A DNA stretch of 64,000 nucleotides from an uncultured Thermomicrobiaceae bacterium. Its GTDB lineage: Bacteria > Chloroflexota > Chloroflexia > Thermomicrobiales > Thermomicrobiaceae. Positions 55,308 through 62,296 of the stretch are shown piece after piece. Position 1 is the stretch's first letter, and each line of letters starts with the position of its first letter. The notes beneath the pieces were generated by a model. The model was not told where the DNA came from. It searched no databases and saw only the letters and a program-made list of their open reading frames with translations. A program made the translations under genes and the position numbers. The DNA lies in the NCBI GenBank assembly GCA_938082375.1, contig CALKCJ010000038.1:109857-173856 (forward strand), read 5' to 3'.

Positions 55308-56747
55308 ATGGCACGCGAGTACCCCTTCTACTGCGCCGGCGAGTGGCGTACCTCGCCCGACCGCCTGGAGATCCGCAACCCCTACAACGACGAGCTGGTC
55401 GGCGTAACCTACAACGCGACCGACCGGGATCTGGAGGACGCGATCGTCGCCGCGCAGCGCGCCTTCGAAGTGACGCGCAAGCTGCAAGCCTACGAGCGGG
55501 CCGAGATCCTCCAGCGCATGGCCGATGGCCTGCGCACGCGCCAGGAGGAGATCGCCCGGCTGATCGCGATGGAGGCGGGCAAGCCGATCCGCGATGCTCG
55601 GGTCGAGGCCGCCCGTGGCGTCTTCACGCTCCAGACGGCGGTCGAGGAGGCTAAGCGGATTGGCGGCGAGACGATTCCGCTCGACTTGCTACCGTACTCA
55701 CAGGGCCGCTTCGGGATCACCCGTCGCTTCCCGATCGGCCCGATCGCCGGCATCTCGCCCTTCAACTTCCCGCTCAACCTGGCGCTGCACAAGATCGCCC
55801 CAGCCATCGCTTCCGGGAACACCATCGTTCTCAAGCCACCCAGCCGTGACCCGCTGACCATGCTCACCTTCGCCGAGATCGTGGAGGAGGCGGGCGTACC
55901 TAAGGGCGCGGTCAGCATTATGCCGATGGACCGCACAGTCGGCGACCGGCTGGTGACCGACGACCGCTTCAAGCTGCTATCGTTCACCGGCTCGCCGGAC
56001 GTCGGCTGGGATTTGAAGGCGCGCGCTGGCAAGAAGAAGGTCGTGCTAGAGCTGGGCGGGAACGCTGGCGTGATCGTCGATCGGACGGCGAACCTCGACG
56101 TCGCGGTGTCGCGCATCCGGGTCGGTGCCTTCGCCTATGCCGGGCAGGTCTGCATCTCGGTGCAACGCGTCTACGTGCACCGCTCGCGCTGGGACGAGTT
56201 CGTCGAGCGGTTCCTGGCCGAGGTTCGGCAGATGAAGATGGGCGACCCGCTGGACGAGTCGACCGACCTCGGCCCGATGATCGACGACAAGGCGGCCCGG
56301 CGCACCCAGGACTGGGTGGAGTCGGCGGTGGCCGAGGGCGCGAAGGTGCTGATCGGCGGGAAGGCCGAGGGCCGCTTCTTCCAGCCGACAGTGCTGGTCG
56401 ACGTGCCCAAGACGAGTTTCGTGTGCAGCCGCGAGGCGTTCGCGCCGCTGGTGAACCTGTGGCCCTTCGACGACTTCGAGCAGGCGCTGACCGAGGTGAA
56501 CGACTCGCTCTACGGCCTGCAGGCCGGCGTGTTCACCTCGAGCCTGGAGCACGCGCTCCGCGCCTTCGAGGTGCTGGAGGTCGGCGGCGTGATCATCAAC
56601 GACGTGCCGACCTTCCGGATCGACCATATGCCTTACGGCGGAGTGAAGGATTCCGGCCTGAGTCGCGAGGGCCTGCGCTACGCGATTGAGGACATGACCG
56701 AACCGAGACTGCTGGTCTTCAACCGGGTGCCCGATACCTTCGCCTAG
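55308..56747 (+). CDS. Aldehyde dehydrogenase family protein
   Basis: The 479-residue product has the ALDH fold with the catalytic Glu in VVLELGGNAG and catalytic Cys in YAGQVCISVQR, the NAD-binding FTGSPDVGWDLKARAG and the conserved NFPLNLALHKIAPAI. It oxidises an aldehyde to an acid or acyl-CoA; substrate unknown. The ATG at 55308 has GGAGGGCC upstream. It is followed by an arginine-deiminase-like gene, which suggests amino acid or amine breakdown. Confidence 0.92.
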   Translation: MAREYPFYCAGEWRTSPDRLEIRNPYNDELVGVTYNATDRDLEDAIVAAQRAFEVTRKLQAYERAEILQRMADGLRTRQEEIARLIAMEAGKPIRDARVEAARGVFTLQTAVEEAKRIGGETIPLDLLPYSQGRFGITRRFPIGPIAGISPFNFPLNLALHKIAPAIASGNTIVLKPPSRDPLTMLTFAEIVEEAGVPKGAVSIMPMDRTVGDRLVTDDRFKLLSFTGSPDVGWDLKARAGKKKVVLELGGNAGVIVDRTANLDVAVSRIRVGAFAYAGQVCISVQRVYVHRSRWDEFVERFLAEVRQMKMGDPLDESTDLGPMIDDKAARRTQDWVESAVAEGAKVLIGGKAEGRFFQPTVLVDVPKTSFVCSREAFAPLVNLWPFDDFEQALTEVNDSLYGLQAGVFTSSLEHALRAFEVLEVGGVIINDVPTFRIDHMPYGGVKDSGLSREGLRYAIEDMTEPRLLVFNRVPDTFA

Positions 56748-56868
56748 TCTCGGCGACGCACCGCCCGGCCAGACGGTGTCTCTGCGTGCGGGGCAGACAA
56801 CCCCCGGCGGGGGAAATACCCATGCCCTACCCGACGGCGAACGAGCGCGTGGCGGAGAGGAGACGCGG

Positions 56869-57891
56869 GTGACCGCTGAGGAAGAACTGCGGAACAGCGA
56901 CGCGTACTACCATGTCGTGCTCGAACGGATCCCGCCTCAGGCCGAGCCCGCGTTCGAGTCGCTAGAGATGCAGGAACGGGTCTGGGGCCGGGCCTGGGGT
57001 GTCCACAACGACGTTGGCCAGCTCCGGGTCTGTGTCGTCCACCGGCCAGGCGACGAGATCCGGGTCATCGACCCAGCCAAGTACGACCCGACCATCGCCG
57101 CCTTGATCGACGACGAGGAGCAGTGGTACTGGCGCGACCGACGAGGGCCAGACCTGGCCCGGATGCAGCAAGAGCACGACACGCTCGTCGCCGCATTGCG
57201 AGCCGAAGGCGTCGACGTCCTCTCCGTGGACGGCCCGCCTGGAGACCCGAAGGCCGTCTTCACCCGCGACCAGGCGATCGCCGTGAAGGGCGGTGCCGTC
57301 ATCTGCCGCATGGGGCCGGTCGGCACGCGGCCTGGCTACGGCCGGCGGGGCGAGGAAGCCTACATGACGAGATTGATCGCCAGCCTGGGTATGCCGATCC
57401 TGCGCACCATCCACGGTGCCGGTCTGCTGGAAGGCGGCTCGTTCTGCTTCCTCAACGAGACGACAGCCGCGGTTGGCATGTCGTACCGGCAGAACGAGGC
57501 CGGCGCCCGCCAGCTCGAGCAGGTGCTCGCCGAGCAGGGAGTACGGCTCCTCCGCGTCCCGCTCACCGGCTACTCCCTCCACCTCGACGGCTGTATCGTG
57601 ATGGTCGACTACGACAAGGCGATCGTCAACGTCGCCCGCTTGCCCTACTGGTTCCTCGATACCCTCCGCGAGCTGGGCATCCAGCCAATCCATGTCTGGC
57701 CGACCGAACAGAAGGCCGTCAACTGCCTCGCCGTGCGGCCCGGCCGCGTCCTGATGGCTGCGGGTTGCCCGCGCACCGCCGAGCGCCTGAACCAGGCAGG
57801 CATCGAGGTCATCGAGATCTCGTACGACGAGATCCACAAGAACGGCGGGGGGATCCACTGTTCGACGCTGCCGCTCGTGCGCAACCCATAG
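56869..57891 (+). CDS. Arginine deiminase/amidinotransferase-fold protein
   Basis: The 340-residue product has the guanidine-modifying (GME) fold: FTRDQAIAVKGG, LEGGSFCFLN, a catalytic His in SLHLDGCIVM and the nucleophile in GGGIHCSTLPL (C331). All catalytic positions look intact. Members hydrolyse guanidine groups (arginine deiminase, dimethylarginine hydrolase) or transfer amidino groups. The GTG at 56869 has GGAGAGGAG upstream; the upstream frame is not conserved. It reads with the ALDH gene. Confidence 0.88.
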   Translation: MTAEEELRNSDAYYHVVLERIPPQAEPAFESLEMQERVWGRAWGVHNDVGQLRVCVVHRPGDEIRVIDPAKYDPTIAALIDDEEQWYWRDRRGPDLARMQQEHDTLVAALRAEGVDVLSVDGPPGDPKAVFTRDQAIAVKGGAVICRMGPVGTRPGYGRRGEEAYMTRLIASLGMPILRTIHGAGLLEGGSFCFLNETTAAVGMSYRQNEAGARQLEQVLAEQGVRLLRVPLTGYSLHLDGCIVMVDYDKAIVNVARLPYWFLDTLRELGIQPIHVWPTEQKAVNCLAVRPGRVLMAAGCPRTAERLNQAGIEVIEISYDEIHKNGGGIHCSTLPLVRNP

Positions 57892-57945
57892 GCGATGCAG
57901 CGCGACAGTACTCAGCGCCCCTCTTCCCGGCGACCTCCTCTCCAG

Positions 57946-58524
57946 TCAGGCCAGAAACCGCGCCGTCGATTCGCACGCACTTCCCCGGCGCTCGAGCTCG
58001 AGCAGTGCGCGCTTCCGCTCGATCCCCCAGCGGTAGCCGCCGAGCCCGCCGTCCTCGCGCACTACCCGGTGGCAGGGGACGACCAGCGCCACCGGGTTGG
58101 CCGCGCAGGCGCGCGCCACCGCCCGGGCCGCCCTCGGCTGGCCAATGGCCTCAGCGACCTCCCGATAGGAACGAGTGAAACCACGGGGGATTGCCCGCAG
58201 CGCCTCCCAGACCCGGCGCTGAAAAGCCGTGGCTCGGACATCGAGCGGCAGATCGAGGGGCGGCCGGTTGCCTTCCAGGGAATCGAGCAGCTCCTGCACC
58301 CAGCAGCCCAGCGTGGCCTGGTCGCGCTCGAGCCGTGCGGCCGGAAACTCTCGCCGCAGCCCGTCCTCCAGCTCCGACTCGCTGTCGCCTAGCCTGACTG
58401 CACAGATCCCCCGCTCGGTCGCCGCCACTAGCAGGTAGCCGAGCGGGCAGGGCACCACCGAGTAGGCGATCGTCGCGCCGCTGCCGCCTCGCCGGTATGT
58501 GCCGGACGTCATACCGAGAGCCAT
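57946..58524 (-). CDS. ogt: Methylated-DNA-protein-cysteine methyltransferase
   Basis: The 192-residue product has the active-site motif PCHRVV, the DNA-binding helix AAARACAANP-like AVARACAANPVALV and the TAFQRRVWEALRAIP segment of Ogt. It transfers alkyl groups from O6-methylguanine to its cysteine. ATG 58524 has GAGGAGGTGGGC before it. The N-terminal extension in the longer frame does not look coding. Confidence 0.94.
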   Translation of the reverse strand: MALGMTSGTYRRGGSGATIAYSVVPCPLGYLLVAATERGICAVRLGDSESELEDGLRREFPAARLERDQATLGCWVQELLDSLEGNRPPLDLPLDVRATAFQRRVWEALRAIPRGFTRSYREVAEAIGQPRAARAVARACAANPVALVVPCHRVVREDGGLGGYRWGIERKRALLELERRGSACESTARFLA

Positions 58525-58618
58525 GCCCACCTCCTCAGAGAGGCTGCTGCTCGTGCCGTCGCCAGAGTCACAGGCGCTGTCGGAAGGCTGCGCGTCAACC
58601 CCCTCCTCTACAAGGAGG

Positions 58619-59467
58619 CTAACCCGAAACCAGGCTGCGCAGGATCCGCAGGTTCTCCACGTCTTCGTGCAGATCGGGGCTCTTCTCGGTCTCAAGCAGG
58701 CCGGGGTGCTCACGGAAGCGGGGATCGTTCACCAGGTGGCGGAAGCCGTCGAGGCCGATCATCCCCTTGCCGATGTGCTCGTGCCGGTCGATACGCGAGC
58801 CAAGGTCGCGCTTGGAGTCGTTGAGATGGAAGACGAGCAACCGGTTGAGGCCCAGGATCCGGTCGAACTCTTCCATCGTGGCCGCGTAGCCCTCCGGCGT
58901 CCGCAGCTCGTAGCCAGCGGCGAAGGCGTGGCAGGTGTCGAAGCAGTAGGCCACCCGCTCCGGTATCCGGACCCGCTCGGTGATGGCCGCGAGCTGCTCA
59001 AAGCGGTAGCCGAGCGTCGTGCCCTGCCCGGCCGTGATCTCGAGCAGTGTCTTCACCTGGTAGCCCGGCAGGTCATCATGGAGCCGGTTCAGCGCCTCAG
59101 CGACCCTGCGGATGCCGACCTCTTCGCCAGCCTCGCCGCAGGCACCTGGATGGGTCACGAGATAGGGGATGCCAAGCAGCTCGCAACGCTCCAGTTCCTC
59201 ACGGAAGGCAGCGATCGACTTCTCCCACAGGGCGTCGTCCGGGCTGGCCAGGTTGATCAGGTAGGAGTCGTGCGCCACGACCGATCGGATCCCGGCTTCA
59301 CGGAGCCTGGCCCGGAAGCGCTCCACTTCGTCAGGCGCGATTGGCCGCGCCTTCCACTGGTTGCTGCTCTTGGTGAAGATCTGGAACGCATCGCAGCCGA
59401 CCTGCACTGCCCGGTCGACCGCCTTGTCGAACCCGCCGGCAATCGACATGTGCGCGCCGAAGAGCAC
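58619..59467 (-). CDS. nfo: Deoxyribonuclease IV (AP endonuclease)
   Basis: The 282-residue TIM-barrel nuclease has the endonuclease IV metal-ligand motifs: GAHMSIAGG, PGACGEAG, LLEITAGQG, CFDTCHAFAAGYE and HLNDSKRDLGSRIDRHEHIG. It cuts DNA at abasic sites with three zinc ions. The start is GTG at 59467 with AAGGAG 7 nt upstream. It lies between ogt and the ArsC-like gene. Confidence 0.95.
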   Translation of the reverse strand: MLFGAHMSIAGGFDKAVDRAVQVGCDAFQIFTKSSNQWKARPIAPDEVERFRARLREAGIRSVVAHDSYLINLASPDDALWEKSIAAFREELERCELLGIPYLVTHPGACGEAGEEVGIRRVAEALNRLHDDLPGYQVKTLLEITAGQGTTLGYRFEQLAAITERVRIPERVAYCFDTCHAFAAGYELRTPEGYAATMEEFDRILGLNRLLVFHLNDSKRDLGSRIDRHEHIGKGMIGLDGFRHLVNDPRFREHPGLLETEKSPDLHEDVENLRILRSLVSG

Positions 59468-59579
59468 GTTTCGACTCCTTCAGCAGATCCAAACCCTCTT
59501 CCGCCCGTGCCTGTGCGAGCTTTGCCCCACAGGGCCCTTGCCGGTTCCCCAGCCGCGCCGGTCGATAACTGACACCGTC

Positions 59580-59975
59580 TCACTGCTCGCTGCCCTCACC
59601 GGCGAGGGCCGCAGCCAATCGCTTCCGATCCGAGCCGACTACGGCCTGGTCGTCGATGACGACGATCGGACGGCGCAGGAGCGTCGGCTCCTCGACCATC
59701 AGGTCGATCAGCTCGTCGTCGCTGAGCTCGCGCTCGGCGAGCCCAAGCGCCCGGTAGGCCCGGCTACGCGGAGAGAGCAGGTCGCGCGGCGAGAGACCCG
59801 TGCGCCGGAGCAGCGCGACCAGCTCCTCGCGCGTGAAGCGCCGGGTGAAATAGTCCCGGCGCTGGTAGGCGATGCCCCGCTCCCTGAGGAACTCCTCAGC
59901 CCGACGGCACCCGGTTCAGGTGGGGTACACGTAGATCTCGACTGCCGCAAGCTGATTCTGCTCCCTCTGGGCCAT
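59580..59975 (-). CDS. ArsC/Spx-like thioredoxin-fold protein, probable selenoprotein (TGA = Sec20)
   Basis: Read through TGA at 59916-59918, this frame gives a 131-residue ArsC/Spx-family protein: VEIYVYPT, Sec20, TGCRRAEEFLRERGIAYQRRDY in pieces, LLSPRSRAYRALG, and LLRRPIVVIDDQAVVG with the family Arg. In ArsC/Spx/MgsR proteins this spot is the first Cys of CxxC; here it is UTGC, with Cys23 as partner. Frame, length and motifs are intact on both sides of the TGA. A hairpin lies at 59884-59899, 22 nt after the TGA. The ATG at 59975 has AGGGGAG upstream. A one-codon nonsense mutation is the alternative. Confidence 0.85.
59884..59899 (-). promoter_or_regulatory. SECIS-like hairpin for selenocysteine insertion
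   Basis: On the coding strand CTGAGG and CCTCAG form a 6-bp stem around the loop AGTT. The loop begins 23 nt after the TGA (59916-59918), with G as its second base. Spacing and loop G agree with bacterial SECIS rules; there is no bulged U. Confidence 0.55.
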
Positions 59976-60327
59976 CCCCTGCTCCCCTTCGCTGTCGCCC
60001 ATCGCACTTTCCAGCTCGACCTCTGGCCGCGGATGTCCACCGCATCGGAGTGTAGCCCCTGCTAGGCTTACCGTCATCCCTGAGGACACGGCGCGTCTGC
60101 CTTCGCTCCCTGCCCCGCGAGCGCTACACCGCTAGCAGTCGAGAAACTAAACAGTGGTAGCCCGCTCGTGCTTCGCCTGCGAGCGATTCGTCCTTCGAGG
60201 AAACCGAAGCGTCTGCCTCGTAGACTGGAGAGGGTAGGCTTGCTTGCCGCGGCGGCCTGCATCCGTTATGAATCACGGGCGGACGCCAGCAAATCTACTA
60301 GATGGTGGGAGGAAGTGCGAGCAAACG
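59976..60327. other. Intergenic region between divergent genes
   Basis: This 352-bp gap lies between the ArsC-like selenoprotein gene and rmlD. A purine-rich start region of the former occupies its left end. I looked for a selC-type tRNA and found no acceptor or T-arm. No gene is seen. Confidence 0.45.
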
Positions 60328-61191
60328 ATGCATGTGCTGATCACCGGGGGAAGCGGACAACTGGGGCGAGCGCTCACCCGCTTGGCGCCAGCGGGCATTC
60401 AGGCCACCGCGCTCGGGCCAGGCGAGTGCGACGTCACGGACCCGGCAGCGGTACGTGTGGCGGTCGAGACGCACCGGCCAGAGCTGGTCATCCACTGCGC
60501 GGCCATGACCGACGTCGACGGCTGCGAGCACGACCCGCAACGCGCCTGGCGGGTCAACGCGCTCGGTACCCAGCACGTGGCCGCGGCGGCAGGAGAGGCC
60601 GGCGCCCGGCTGGTCTACATCTCGACCAACTACGTCTTCGACGGCGAAGCTGAGGAACCGTACCACGAGTTCGCCCGGCCAAACCCGATCAGCATCTACG
60701 GCGAGACCAAGCTCGCCGGCGAGGAGATCGTGCGGGCGCTGTGCCCCCGGCACTACATCGTCCGCACGGCGATGCTCTACGACGAGGCCGGCCGCAACTT
60801 CGTCAACACCATGCTCCGGCTGGCGCGCGAGCGCCCGGTGCTCCAAGTCGTTGCCGACCAGTTCGGCAACCCGACCTATGCGGCCGACCTCGCTGAGGCG
60901 CTCTGGCGTCTCGTCCAGCATCCGGCCTACGGCACTTATCACCTGGTCAACGCCGGTTACGCCTCCTGGTTCGACTGGGCCCGCGAGACGCTCAGGCTAG
61001 CCGGGCTGTCGACGCCGGTCGAGCCGATCCCAGCCAGCGCCTATACCCGCCTGGCTCGTCCGCCGCGCAACGGCGTCCTGACCAGCTTAGCCGCACCCGC
61101 GCTCAGCATCACGCTGCCGCCGTGGCAGGATGCCCTGCGCCGTAACCTCGAGCGGCGAGCGACGTTGCTGGAGGCATCCGGCTCGGCCTGA
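60328..61191 (+). CDS. rmlD: dTDP-4-dehydrorhamnose reductase
   Basis: The 287-residue NAD(P)-dependent SDR protein has GGSGQLG (residues 7-13), DVTDPAAV, the strand CAAMTDVDGCE and the catalytic YGETK (Tyr-x3-Lys), then PTYAADLAEALW. It makes dTDP-L-rhamnose for cell surface polysaccharide. Other rml genes are not in the window. ATG 60328; GGGAGG lies unusually far upstream, so the start is not certain. Confidence 0.88.
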   Translation: MHVLITGGSGQLGRALTRLAPAGIQATALGPGECDVTDPAAVRVAVETHRPELVIHCAAMTDVDGCEHDPQRAWRVNALGTQHVAAAAGEAGARLVYISTNYVFDGEAEEPYHEFARPNPISIYGETKLAGEEIVRALCPRHYIVRTAMLYDEAGRNFVNTMLRLARERPVLQVVADQFGNPTYAADLAEALWRLVQHPAYGTYHLVNAGYASWFDWARETLRLAGLSTPVEPIPASAYTRLARPPRNGVLTSLAAPALSITLPPWQDALRRNLERRATLLEASGSA

Positions 61192-61436
61192 GCGCCTGTC
61201 TCAGCCGTCCCTCGATCGCGGGACTGGAGGCGATCGGAGCGATCCGCCGCTCTCGAGGACGGTTCGCGCGCCCCATTCGTCGCCTACTGCGGCACGCTGG
61301 CCCCCTGGGAAGCGTCCAGGATGAGCATCGATTGACCAGGACTTGGCCAGGGAATGAGCTTCCTCTCGCCAGCTGAAACCCTCATACTGAAGCGATGGCA
61401 CTTCCTGACGTACAGCCCCTGACGAAGGAGGCAGCG

Positions 61437-61727
61437 ATGTTCGCGCGCGTCACGAGCTACCAGGGCAGGCCTGGGCAGGCCGAGCAGGCCGCTCAGCGAC
61501 TCGACGAGGCCCGCGATCGTCTCGAAGAGATCGACGGCTTCCAGGGCGCGTATTTTCTCTTCGACCAGAAGACCGGAAAGGCGATCACAATCACGTTCTG
61601 GGAGTCGGAGAACGCCTTGCAGGCCAGCGCGAAACAGATCGCGCCCCTCCGCGACACCGTCGTCCAGGCGCTGGGCGCGACCCAGCCGCCGGTCATCGAG
61701 ACCTACGAGGTGACGGGCCAGTTCTAG
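61437..61727 (+). CDS. ABM-like small protein
   Basis: The 96-residue product has the ferredoxin-like layout of antibiotic biosynthesis monooxygenase-type proteins: MFARVTSYQGRPG, GFQGAYFLFDQKTGKAITITFWES in pieces, and a helical end. These are small dimers, often with unknown function. GAAGGAG lies 7 nt before the ATG. The next gene starts 17 bp downstream. Confidence 0.75.
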   Translation: MFARVTSYQGRPGQAEQAAQRLDEARDRLEEIDGFQGAYFLFDQKTGKAITITFWESENALQASAKQIAPLRDTVVQALGATQPPVIETYEVTGQF

Positions 61728-61744
61728 CCGAGAGAGGTGGACAG

Positions 61745-62152
61745 ATGCTGGGCGAAATGATTGGTGAAGAGCGAGGTCAGATCACTGGGATGCGCGTGCT
61801 CCCTTTCGAGGCCGGCATGCCCAAGGTCGAAGTTTCGTTCCAAGCGACCGGCAAGCTGCTGGGTGTCGAGATGACCGATCATGGGACCTACTGGTCGGTA
61901 GCGCGGCCGGACGGGACATTCTTCGGCTCTGGCCACGGGCTCTCCATGACCAGAGACGGCAAACTGCTGAGCTGGACGGGCCACGGCGTCGGGCGGCCGA
62001 CCGGGCAGGGTACGGCTGTCAGCTGGCGAGGCGCGATCTACTACCAGACCACTGCACCCGAGTTCGTACGGCTCAACGGCATGGCCGTCGTCTTCGAGCA
62101 CGAGACGGACGCGGAGGGGCGAATGCATTCTAAGGTGTGGGAATGGAAGTAG
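61745..62152 (+). CDS. Conserved-looking hypothetical protein
   Basis: The 135-residue product is beta-rich with repeated Gly-Thr/Gly-Lys turns (GKLLGVEMTDHGTYWSV, GTFFGSGHG) and no signal peptide or membrane segment. The pattern resembles small lipocalin-like or calycin folds, but I cannot name a family. It is cotranscribed with the ABM-like gene. AGAGAGG precedes ATG 61745. Confidence 0.7.
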   Translation: MLGEMIGEERGQITGMRVLPFEAGMPKVEVSFQATGKLLGVEMTDHGTYWSVARPDGTFFGSGHGLSMTRDGKLLSWTGHGVGRPTGQGTAVSWRGAIYYQTTAPEFVRLNGMAVVFEHETDAEGRMHSKVWEWK

Positions 62153-62223
62153 CCCGGCAGGGGTAGGAACCGCTCACGCCGGCCACGAGTTCGAACGGTA
62201 TCCCACGCCGTTTGAGGCTGAAA

Positions 62224-62260
62224 AGCGAGCTGGAGGCAGGTAACCTGCCTCCAGCTCGCT
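62224..62260. terminator. Strong bidirectional terminator
   Basis: Perfect 17-bp arms (62224-62240 and 62244-62260) flank the loop TAA. On the minus strand the stem ends in a T-run (from AAAA at 62221-62224), so it best serves the substrate-binding protein gene ending at 62297, and it can also serve the small gene to its left. Confidence 0.85.
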
Positions 62261-62296
62261 ATCGCGCTGACTCGCCTGCTGACGGGTCGGCGAGGC

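Noticed and set aside
59884..59899. Hairpin as a transcription terminator
   Set aside because: It lies inside the ArsC-like coding region with no T-run, and its spacing from the TGA fits a SECIS better.
59976..60327. A selC (tRNA-Sec) gene near the ArsC-like selenoprotein gene
   Set aside because: Checked by eye for a long acceptor stem and T-arm; none was found.
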